Shown: positions 43,669 to 50,289 of the stretch, piece after piece | Layout of the letters: every line of letters starts with the position of its first letter | How positions within the stretch are numbered: the stretch's first letter is position 1 | Assembly (NCBI GenBank): GCA_030652805.1 | Contig: JAUSPT010000041.1 | Span: 1-50,289, forward strand | Reading direction: 5' to 3' | Length of the DNA stretch: 50,289 bases | Origin: a bacterium | GTDB lineage: Bacteria; JAHJDO01 | The notes under the pieces: generated by a model | Told to the model about the DNA's origin: nothing | The model's input: the letters and a program-made list of their open reading frames with translations, nothing else | Databases searched by the model: none | Translations under genes and position numbers: made by a program

Positions 43669-43679
43669 CAAAAATAATT

Positions 43680-45137
43680 TTAATAAGTAGATATACTCAT
43701 ATTCTTCTCAAATGCATGCGCAACCTGCAAAATCATCCCCTCATCAAAATAGTTGCCTATAAGCTGCAAACCTATTGGCAGTCCATTTTTACTGACCCCA
43801 CATGGAATAGAGATGGCAGGCAAACCTGCTAAATTAGTTGGTATTGTAAATATATCAGATAAATACATCTGCAGAGGATCATCTATTTTTTCTCCTATCT
43901 TAAATGCAGGAGTAGGAGATGTTGGAGTAACTAAGATATCAAACCCTTTGAAAGCCTTATCAAAGTCCTGTTTGATAAGAGTCCTTACTTTCTGCGCTTT
44001 TAAGTAATATGCATCATAATAACCTGAGCTTAAGGTGTGGGTTCCAAGCATTATTCTGCGTTTTACTTCTGCGCCAAAACCATCTTTTCTTGTATTCTCA
44101 TACATACCCAATAAGTCTTTATCAACACCCTCCCCTTTTGCTCTGTATCCATATTCAACCCCATCATATCTCGCCAGGTTCGCGCTCGTTTCTGCAGGAG
44201 CAATAATATAATATGTTGCAACAGCATACTCAGTATGAGGTAAAGATATCTCTTCAATAGTGGCACCAAGATTCTCTAATTTCTCTATTGCTCCCTTTAC
44301 AGCCAGTTCTACATCTTTATCAATTCCCTCTATAAAATACTCCTTTGGAACTCCGATTTTAATATTCTTAATATCCTTATTGAGAAAGCTCATATAATCA
44401 GGCGAAGCCATACGTAATGATGTTGAATCAAGAGGATCATATCCGCTTATTACTTCAAGAAGCGCGGCACAATCCCAAACATCCTTGGTCAAAGGACCTA
44501 TTTGATCAAGAGATGAAGCAAAAGCTACGAGCCCGTACCTTGACACCCTGCCATAAGTAGGCTTCATACCAACTATGCCGCAATGAGATGCAGGCTGGCG
44601 AATAGAACCACCGGTATCAGAACCAATAGATAAAACCGCCTGATCAGATGCAACAGCTGCCGCAGACCCTCCACTGGAACCACCAGGAATAGTCTTTATA
44701 TTCCATGGATTTCTGGTAACTTTAAAATAAGAAGTTTCTGTAGATGAGCCCATAGCAAATTCATCCATGTTTGTCTTGCCAAGAAATACCAACCCACATT
44801 TTTTTAATTTATTTATTACTGTCCCGTTGTATGGAGGAATGAAACTACTGAGCATTTTAGACCCACATGTACACAGAACGTCTTTAATGCACATATTATC
44901 TTTTATTGCAATCGGAATCCCTGTTAATGGCCCAATATCCCTTTTCTTTTTTATTCTTTTATCAGCTTCCCTTGCCTGTTCAATAGCTATATCCTTTGTT
45001 AAGGTAATATATGCTCCAATCTGTTTATCCGTTTTGCCTATATGCTCATATAATGCTCTGGTAAGTTCCTCAGAACTCACTTCTCTACTGATAAGTAGTT
45101 TAGCAAGTTCATGAGCTGTTAGTGTATGTAATTTCAT
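43680..45137 (-). CDS. gatA: Aspartyl/glutamyl-tRNA amidotransferase subunit A
   Basis: Glutaminase subunit of GatCAB. The amidase-signature triad is visible: lysine in [10 protein letters not shown], serines in [12 protein letters not shown] and [12 protein letters not shown]. 485 residues is normal, with LPIGLQLIG near the C-terminus. It overlaps lgt by four bases and is the last gene of the ileS-dksA-lspA-lgt run. gatB lies 11 kb further along the same strand, beyond the divergent polysaccharide locus, and gatC is not in the window. Confidence 0.96.
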   Translation of the reverse strand: MKLHTLTAHELAKLLISREVSSEELTRALYEHIGKTDKQIGAYITLTKDIAIEQAREADKRIKKKRDIGPLTGIPIAIKDNMCIKDVLCTCGSKMLSSFIPPYNGTVINKLKKCGLVFLGKTNMDEFAMGSSTETSYFKVTRNPWNIKTIPGGSSGGSAAAVASDQAVLSIGSDTGGSIRQPASHCGIVGMKPTYGRVSRYGLVAFASSLDQIGPLTKDVWDCAALLEVISGYDPLDSTSLRMASPDYMSFLNKDIKNIKIGVPKEYFIEGIDKDVELAVKGAIEKLENLGATIEEISLPHTEYAVATYYIIAPAETSANLARYDGVEYGYRAKGEGVDKDLLGMYENTRKDGFGAEVKRRIMLGTHTLSSGYYDAYYLKAQKVRTLIKQDFDKAFKGFDILVTPTSPTPAFKIGEKIDDPLQMYLSDIFTIPTNLAGLPAISIPCGVSKNGLPIGLQLIGNYFDEGMILQVAHAFEKNMSISTY

Positions 45138-45895
45138 CTCCTTCGAGCCGCTCCTCTAATATACATAACTACTCCTGTTAGAAATAACACAACACAAATT
45201 ACCTGAGCTATTGTTAATCCCATTAAAATATGTGGGTTGTCTGCCCGCAGGAATTCTATAAGAAATCTTGATACAGAATATAGAATTAAATACAGATATA
45301 AAATTTGCCCGTCAAACTTCTTCCAATTTTCAAATAATAAGAGTATTGCAAATATCAAAAAATTCGTATAAACAGAATATAACTGTGTTGGATGAATATG
45401 CATAGCAGGATAGATATCTCCTGCTATGCTTCCTTTTGGGAATATCATTCCCCATGGAAGATTTGTCGGCTTTCCAAAACAACATCCATTAAAGAAACAT
45501 CCGATTCTCCCTATTGCCTGGGCTAATGCAAGATATGGAATTATATGATCACAGGTTTTCAGGACAGGCATTTTGTTTCTTTTTAAAAATACCCAGCCAC
45601 AAACAAATGCTACAATAAATCCACCATAGAAAATCAGTCCCCCTTTCCAGATCATTACTATCTCAAGGGGATTTGCTCTGTAATATTCTATTTCTGTAAG
45701 AACATATAATAATCTTGCTCCAATTATGCCTGAAATTAAAAGAACTAGCCCAAGATCTGCGATATTTTTGCTGCTAATACCTACTTTTTGCGCTGAGCGA
45801 CTTAGGAGATATACGGAGCTGAGAAAGGCAACGGCTACCATCACTCCATACGAATAAATAACTACTGGACCGATTTTAAACAGTATTGGATGCAT
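45134..45895 (-). CDS. lgt: Prolipoprotein diacylglyceryl transferase
   Basis: Inner-membrane enzyme that adds diacylglycerol to the lipobox cysteine of prolipoproteins. The 253-residue multi-spanning protein shows [19 protein letters not shown], the signature [17 protein letters not shown] and [12 protein letters not shown]. It overlaps lspA (20 bases) and gatA (4 bases). The loop before HIHPTQLYS is encoded by a 30-base palindrome (45400-45429). Confidence 0.95.
   Translation of the reverse strand: MHPILFKIGPVVIYSYGVMVAVAFLSSVYLLSRSAQKVGISSKNIADLGLVLLISGIIGARLLYVLTEIEYYRANPLEIVMIWKGGLIFYGGFIVAFVCGWVFLKRNKMPVLKTCDHIIPYLALAQAIGRIGCFFNGCCFGKPTNLPWGMIFPKGSIAGDIYPAMHIHPTQLYSVYTNFLIFAILLLFENWKKFDGQILYLYLILYSVSRFLIEFLRADNPHILMGLTIAQVICVVLFLTGVVMYIRGAARRR
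45400..45429. repeat. 30-base palindrome inside lgt
   Basis: Arms GCATAGCAGGA and TCCTGCTATGC (11 bases each, perfect) flank an 8-base loop. It encodes [11 protein letters not shown] in the loop before the HPTQLY motif. Same length as the hsdM palindrome but a different sequence; it may be an inserted element or chance. Confidence 0.5.
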
Positions 45896-46358
45896 GGCTT
45901 TTTATTTTGCTCTTGCTTCTTAAAATATTCAACACAAATATTCCAGCCCCTACACATATTGCAGAATCTCCAATATTAAATACAGGCCAGATATGAAAGT
46001 CCAAAAAGTCAATAACCTCCCCTATTCTTATTCTATCCAGCATATTACTAAATGCACCGCCTAAAATTAATCCATATGCAATTCTTATCCAAACCTCCGC
46101 CTTTTTTGATATAGCGTCTTTATTAAATGAAATAAACACTAATGTCATACATACAAGCACTGCTATGGATATTAAGACAAAAGGAAAGTTGGAATTTGAA
46201 AATAAGCCAAACGCAATTCCTTTATTTGTGACAAAGGAAATACTGAATATATTTTTAACGATTGATATTTCTTGGCCCAAATAAAGATGCTCTACTATAC
46301 AGAACTTTATAATCTGATCTATAAGAAATATAGATAAAGCAGAAAAGAAGATTATCAT
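45876..46358 (-). CDS. lspA: Lipoprotein signal peptidase II
   Basis: Aspartyl protease that removes signal peptides of lipidated prolipoproteins in the inner membrane. Four membrane helices over 160 residues. The catalytic aspartates lie in AFSNMLDRIRIGEVIDF and WPVFNIGDSAI. The start overlaps the DksA-like stop (TAATG). The gene order ileS-dksA-like-lspA-lgt links it functionally to lgt, the preceding step in lipoprotein maturation. Confidence 0.95.
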   Translation of the reverse strand: MIIFFSALSIFLIDQIIKFCIVEHLYLGQEISIVKNIFSISFVTNKGIAFGLFSNSNFPFVLISIAVLVCMTLVFISFNKDAISKKAEVWIRIAYGLILGGAFSNMLDRIRIGEVIDFLDFHIWPVFNIGDSAICVGAGIFVLNILRSKSKIKSHASNTV

Positions 46359-46744
46359 TAAATCTTCTTATTGTTTTTGCTTTCTTCCTGAGACCTGCAC
46401 TTTATGCAATATGTTGCATATGGGACTGCGTTAAGACGTTCCTGCGAAATTTTCTCTTTGCACAATTCACATACACCATAGGTCTTATCCTCTATTCTCT
46501 TAAGAGCTCCATCGATATTAATAAGCATGGCTTCTTCATTAGACATTAACCCAAGGGAGACTTGTCTCTCTATATCGTCGGTCCCCCCGTCTGCCATATG
46601 ATCGGCATACCCTGAAAGCTCACCAGTCGCATCCCTCTGAGACTTGCCCAGTTCCTCGTTACGTATGTGATTAACATCTTCAAGCAACTTTTCTCTTTCT
46701 TTTATTAATTTCTTCTTAAAACTCTCTAACATACGCTCTTGCAT
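46358..46744 (-). CDS. DksA/TraR-type C4 zinc-finger protein
   Basis: 128 residues from ATG 46744, with AGAGGAG upstream; longer starts run deep into ileS. A coiled-coil N-terminal region (KKKLIKEREKLLEDVNHIRN) is followed by the C4 finger YGVCELCKEKISQERLNAVP...YCIKC. DksA proteins bind the RNA polymerase secondary channel; the coiled-coil tip acidic pair of true DksA is not clear here, so a YocK/TraR-type role is possible. It overlaps the ileS end by 19 bases and lspA by one. Confidence 0.88.
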   Translation of the reverse strand: MQERMLESFKKKLIKEREKLLEDVNHIRNEELGKSQRDATGELSGYADHMADGGTDDIERQVSLGLMSNEEAMLINIDGALKRIEDKTYGVCELCKEKISQERLNAVPYATYCIKCRSQEESKNNKKI

Positions 46745-49494
46745 TTTGCATCTCCTCTTTTCATTACCTCTACACAACGGGTGCATAATTGCGGATGCTG
46801 CACGTCTTTCCCAACTGATTCCTTCCAGTTCCAGCATCTAACGCATTTCTCTCCAGAAGCATGTTCTACAACTATCCTTAAATCTTTTTTAGAGTCCGTC
46901 TTTGAAAATTGCGTAATACTAACTTTTGACACAATAAAAATCAAGGGCAAAGTTTCCTTAAAGTTCTCCAAAAACTCTGCTGTCTCTTTTGTGCAATATA
47001 TAGCTACTTCCGCTTCAAGAGAGTTGCCAATAAGTTTCTTCTCCCGCGCTTCTTCAATTATCTTAAGAACCTTCTCACGAATACTCAATATTTCCTGCCA
47101 CTTCTGGTGTAAAGAATTATCTATTTTACCTTGATTGGGGAACTCTGCAAGGAACACACTATCCTTTTTCTCCGGAATATGTTCCCATATCTCCTGAGAT
47201 GTAAAGGTTAAAACAGGACACATTAATCTTGCCATATTCTCAATAATCTCATAAAGCACTGTTTGCGAACTCCTCCTCTGGAAAGAGTCCCCTTTGGCAG
47301 TGTATAATCTATCTTTTAACACATCCAGATAAAAAGAACTTAACTCATTTGTGCAAAAATTGTTTAACAAGACATAAACTTTGTTGAATGCAAAATTTTC
47401 GTATGCATCTCCAACATTCTTTATAAGCTCCTGTAGCTTGGAATACATCCATTTATCTATTTCCGTTAGCTTATTGTAAGCAATTCCGTTTTTATCCGGA
47501 TTAAAGTCAGATATATTTCCGAGAATAAAGCGAACAGTATTTCGTATCCTTCTGTATACATCAACTATTTGCCTTAGAATATCATCGGAAATTCTGATAT
47601 CATCCTTATAATCTGAAGAACATACCCAGAGTCTTAGTATATCAGCTCCATATTTTGCTGTTACATCCTGGGGATCAATCACATTACCAATGGACTTGGA
47701 CATCTTTTTGCCTTCACCATCCATTACAAAGCCATGAGTTAACACACTCCTGTAGCTTGATTTATTATTTAATCCCATTGATGCGAGCAGAGAGGTTTGA
47801 AACCACCCTCTATGCTGATCGCTTCCTTCTAAATACAAATCTGCCGGCCATGATAGATTCTTCCTTTTCTTAAGTACAGCTTCATGACTCACACCTGAAT
47901 CAAACCACACATCAATAATATCTTTTTCTTTTTCAAAACTTGTTTTGCCACACTTTGGACAGGCAAAATTTTCCGGGACAATTTTTTCTATATCAACTTC
48001 AAACCATGCATCAGATCCATTTACAGAAACAAGTTCAGCTACATTCTCAATAATAGTCTGATTGAGTATCGTATGCTTGCAATTTGCGCAATACAAAGCT
48101 GGTATTGCTACTCCCCAGTACCTCTGTCTGGACAAACACCAATCAGGTCTGTTCATAAGCATAGCATCTATTCTATTCATAGTGCGAGGTGGAATCCATT
48201 TTACCTTCTTTACAGTATCAAGCGCCCTGCTGCGCAGGTTATGCTTATCCACACTCATAAACCACTGAGGTGTTGCCCTGAAAATAACAGGCTCCTTGCA
48301 TCTCCAGCAATGTGGATAGGAATGCTGCACCTTATCTTCATGTAGCAATAAACTCTTAGACGACAGCTTATCTACTATTTTTGCATTCGCCTCAAATACA
48401 TTTCGTCCTTTAAGGTCTGGACCTGCTTCCTCAGTAAATTCCCCTTTATTATTTACAGGAGAAAGTATTGGCAGATTAAATTTTATTCCTGTCAGATAAT
48501 CGTCCGCTCCATGTCCCGGCGCAGTGTGGACACAACCTGTTCCCTCACTCAGTTCAACATAATCAGCAAACACCACTTTTCCAATCCTATCCAAGAAAGG
48601 ATGTCTATATTCCATGCTCCCTAAATCTTCACCTTTTACGACCTTTAAAATCTCGTACTTTTCCCCAAGACATGTATCCAGAACAGCAGAAATCAGGCCT
48701 TCTGCCATGATTAATACCTGTTCTATGCCACTAATCCTTGTTTTGACAAATGCATACTTAAATTCAGGATGAACAGCAACAGCAACATTTGCAGGAATTG
48801 TCCATGGTGTAGTTGTCCAGATAAGAATATATGCTGCAGACTCATCTTTAACAGGAAATTTTACCCATATAGAGGGAGAAGTTTTGTCTTTGTATTCCAC
48901 CTCTGCTTCAGCCAGCGCTGTTTCACACTTTATACACCAGTAAACTGGCTTTCTCCCTTTATATATGTAACCTGCCTTTGCCAATCTCCCAAAAGCCCTT
49001 ATAATTTCTGCTTCATAGTTGAAATCCATTGTAAGATAAGGATTGTCCCATTCTCCGAATATACCTAATCTCTTAAATTCCTTTTTTTGTCTATCTATAT
49101 ACTTATTCGCATAGGCTCTGGCTTTCTTACGAAATTTCACATGCCCAATTTGATGTCTCGTAACTCCTAATTCTTTAAAAAGCTGATATTCTATCGGCAG
49201 GCCATGGCAGTCCCATCCCGGCACATAAGGAGCATCAAACCCCTTCATTGTTTTATACTTTATCACTATATCCTTCATAATCTTGTTGAACGCCTGCCCT
49301 ACGTGAATATCCCCATTTGCATAAGGAGGCCCGTCATGCAGAATATAGGAAGGCTGTCCTTTATATTTATCCCGTATCTTCTGATAAATATTCTGTTCTT
49401 CAAGATTCTTCAAAATTTCCGGCTCTTTCTGTGAAAGATTTGCCTTCATCTTGAAACTTGTTTTTGGGAGATTTAATGTGTCTTTGTACTCCAT
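46726..49494 (-). CDS. ileS: Isoleucyl-tRNA synthetase
   Basis: Class I synthetase, 922 residues. The HIGH-equivalent DGPPYANGDIHVGQAFN, editing-domain WTTTPWTIPANVAVAVHP, WCLSRQRYWGVAIPALYC, the DVWFDSGVSH motif, KMSKS (GKKMSKSIGN) and the C-terminal zinc finger CVRCWNWKE...CTRC show the bacterial type with a complete editing domain and finger. It starts the ileS-dksA-lspA-lgt-gatA run, 16 bases after yggT. Confidence 0.97.
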   Translation of the reverse strand: MEYKDTLNLPKTSFKMKANLSQKEPEILKNLEEQNIYQKIRDKYKGQPSYILHDGPPYANGDIHVGQAFNKIMKDIVIKYKTMKGFDAPYVPGWDCHGLPIEYQLFKELGVTRHQIGHVKFRKKARAYANKYIDRQKKEFKRLGIFGEWDNPYLTMDFNYEAEIIRAFGRLAKAGYIYKGRKPVYWCIKCETALAEAEVEYKDKTSPSIWVKFPVKDESAAYILIWTTTPWTIPANVAVAVHPEFKYAFVKTRISGIEQVLIMAEGLISAVLDTCLGEKYEILKVVKGEDLGSMEYRHPFLDRIGKVVFADYVELSEGTGCVHTAPGHGADDYLTGIKFNLPILSPVNNKGEFTEEAGPDLKGRNVFEANAKIVDKLSSKSLLLHEDKVQHSYPHCWRCKEPVIFRATPQWFMSVDKHNLRSRALDTVKKVKWIPPRTMNRIDAMLMNRPDWCLSRQRYWGVAIPALYCANCKHTILNQTIIENVAELVSVNGSDAWFEVDIEKIVPENFACPKCGKTSFEKEKDIIDVWFDSGVSHEAVLKKRKNLSWPADLYLEGSDQHRGWFQTSLLASMGLNNKSSYRSVLTHGFVMDGEGKKMSKSIGNVIDPQDVTAKYGADILRLWVCSSDYKDDIRISDDILRQIVDVYRRIRNTVRFILGNISDFNPDKNGIAYNKLTEIDKWMYSKLQELIKNVGDAYENFAFNKVYVLLNNFCTNELSSFYLDVLKDRLYTAKGDSFQRRSSQTVLYEIIENMARLMCPVLTFTSQEIWEHIPEKKDSVFLAEFPNQGKIDNSLHQKWQEILSIREKVLKIIEEAREKKLIGNSLEAEVAIYCTKETAEFLENFKETLPLIFIVSKVSITQFSKTDSKKDLRIVVEHASGEKCVRCWNWKESVGKDVQHPQLCTRCVEVMKRGDAKCKSVC

Positions 49495-49510
49495 TGTTTA
49501 CTGATATCTC

Positions 49511-49807
49511 CTATTTTATCCGCATGCCAAACTCAATAAGTGTCCGGACCACAAAAGACCTGATAAACATAATTCCTATTAAAGCCACTATCGGCGAAAG
49601 ATCAAAACCGCCCATTGCCGGCAGTATCCTCCGTATAGGCATCAGGATAGGCTCAGTTACTCTGTATAGAAACTGTACTATTGAATTGTAGGGATCCGGA
49701 TTTACCCAGGATATAAGCGCTCTTATGATTATAATCCAGGTAAGTATCGTTAATATTGCACTAATAATCTGTGCTATTGCTACTATGAAATTACCTAAAA
49801 CAAACAT
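49511..49807 (-). CDS. YggT-family membrane protein
   Basis: 98 residues with two membrane helices and the motif SWVNPDPYNSIVQFLYRVTEPILMPIRRILPAM-type core: visible as SWVNPDPYNSIV, RVTEPILMPIRR and GFDLSPIVALI. YggT proteins commonly lie next to proC, as here (2 bases after it), and are linked to cell shape or osmotic tolerance in some bacteria. The exact role is not established. Confidence 0.9.
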   Translation of the reverse strand: MFVLGNFIVAIAQIISAILTILTWIIIIRALISWVNPDPYNSIVQFLYRVTEPILMPIRRILPAMGGFDLSPIVALIGIMFIRSFVVRTLIEFGMRIK

Positions 49808-49809
49808 TC

Positions 49810-50289
49810 CTACTCCTTTGACAATTCCTTCTCTCTATTGAGAGCTGCCTTTACAGCTTCACGAAACATTTCCTCAATTTTGTATTCATCCATAACCTTT
49901 AGGGCTGCTTCTGTTGTGCCTGCTTTGGATGTTACTTTTTCTCTCAATGCCCTGGCAGAGACATTACTGGTTATTGCTAAAGCCACAGCTCCTGAAACTG
50001 TTTGATAGACCAGTTTCCCAGAATCTTCTTCATTAAGACCTTCTTCCTTCCCTATATCAATAAGGACCTCCATAATTTTAAATAAATAGCCTGGACCGCT
50101 TCCGCTTATAGCTGTAATAATATTCATCTTATTCTCATCAACGCTCAAAGTTATACCAAGCTCTTTAAACAGAGACTCAACAAACTGTTTATCTTCATTG
50201 CGACAGTCACTACTAAAACAACACGCTGAAACTCCTTTTTTCACGCTAACACAAAGATTTGGCATAACCCTGGCAACTTTAGTATTTTG
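49810..50289 (-). CDS. proC: Pyrroline-5-carboxylate reductase, C-terminal part (cut by window edge)
   Basis: The last step of proline synthesis. The frame runs open to the window edge (NTKVARVMPN), so the N-terminal Rossmann domain lies outside. The C-terminal helical domain shows ITAISGSGPGYLFKIMEVL and the family signature VTSKAGTTEAALKVM. The substrate region reads MPNLCVSVKKGVSACC where MPNTPxxVGxG is usual, a mild divergence. It overlaps nothing and is 2 bases from yggT. Confidence 0.9.
   Translation of the reverse strand, partial: QNTKVARVMPNLCVSVKKGVSACCFSSDCRNEDKQFVESLFKELGITLSVDENKMNIITAISGSGPGYLFKIMEVLIDIGKEEGLNEEDSGKLVYQTVSGAVALAITSNVSARALREKVTSKAGTTEAALKVMDEYKIEEMFREAVKAALNREKELSKE

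Overview
The window is a dense, AT-rich bacterial chromosome segment, judged by eye. Lipoprotein processing genes (lgt, lspA), gatA/gatB, ileS, mnmG and glmS mark it as bacterial. Three features point to the Planctomycetes-Verrucomicrobia-Lentisphaerae (PVC) neighbourhood or a nearby uncultured phylum such as Omnitrophota: a pseudopilin with the H-X9-DG signature, a GntR/LacI hybrid regulator, and several uroporphyrinogen-decarboxylase-like (UroD-like) proteins beside carbohydrate genes. This placement is inference; no rRNA or tRNA was seen.

Layout. (1) 0.1-1.35 kb: a truncated GT39-like membrane glycosyltransferase and a two-gene unit (excisionase-type HTH protein plus 56-residue zinc-ribbon protein). 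(2) 1.35-15.5 kb: one long minus-strand run. A DeoR regulator, with a promoter and a direct-repeat operator, heads a ten-gene catabolic cluster: class III aminotransferase, two UroD-like proteins, creatininase-like hydrolase, cupin, Gfo/Idh dehydrogenase, FGGY kinase, NagB-like protein and amidohydrolase. A YhcC-type radical SAM protein, type III glutamine synthetase and nadE follow. (3) 15.5-18.4 kb: mnmG, an exosortase-like membrane protease lacking the usual histidine, and a 78-residue proline-rich protein with a C-terminal sorting-like tail. (4) 18.6-25.7 kb: a type I restriction-modification operon (hsdM, hsdS, hsdR) with a Shedu-type DUF4263 nuclease and a RhuM protein inside it, flanked by inverted copies of one palindromic repeat. 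(5) 25.7-26.2 kb: repeats and decayed winged-helix fragments. (6) 26.2-32.3 kb: gatB, then a PII-gdhA-glmS-mscS run.

(7) 32.3-33.3 kb: remnant of a nucleotidyltransferase locus and a hicBA toxin-antitoxin pair. (8) 33.3-43.7 kb: a plus-strand polysaccharide locus with a GntR/LacI regulator, a large exported multidomain glycosidase-like protein, a LamG protein, the pseudopilin, a five-bladed-propeller glycosidase-like protein, a GH42 enzyme and a third UroD-like protein. It lies between gatA and gatB. (9) 43.7-50.3 kb: proC (cut by the window edge), yggT, ileS, dksA-like, lspA, lgt, gatA.

How it fits together: regions 2 and 8 suggest a saprotroph that degrades glycans and feeds unusual (perhaps amino- or cyclitol-type) sugars into central metabolism. 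Nitrogen assimilation genes (glnN, nadE, PII, gdhA, glmS) lie close by. The best candidates for undescribed biology are the exosortase/mini-substrate pair, the Shedu-in-type-I-RM arrangement with a palindrome inside hsdM, and the DeoR-controlled catabolic cluster.
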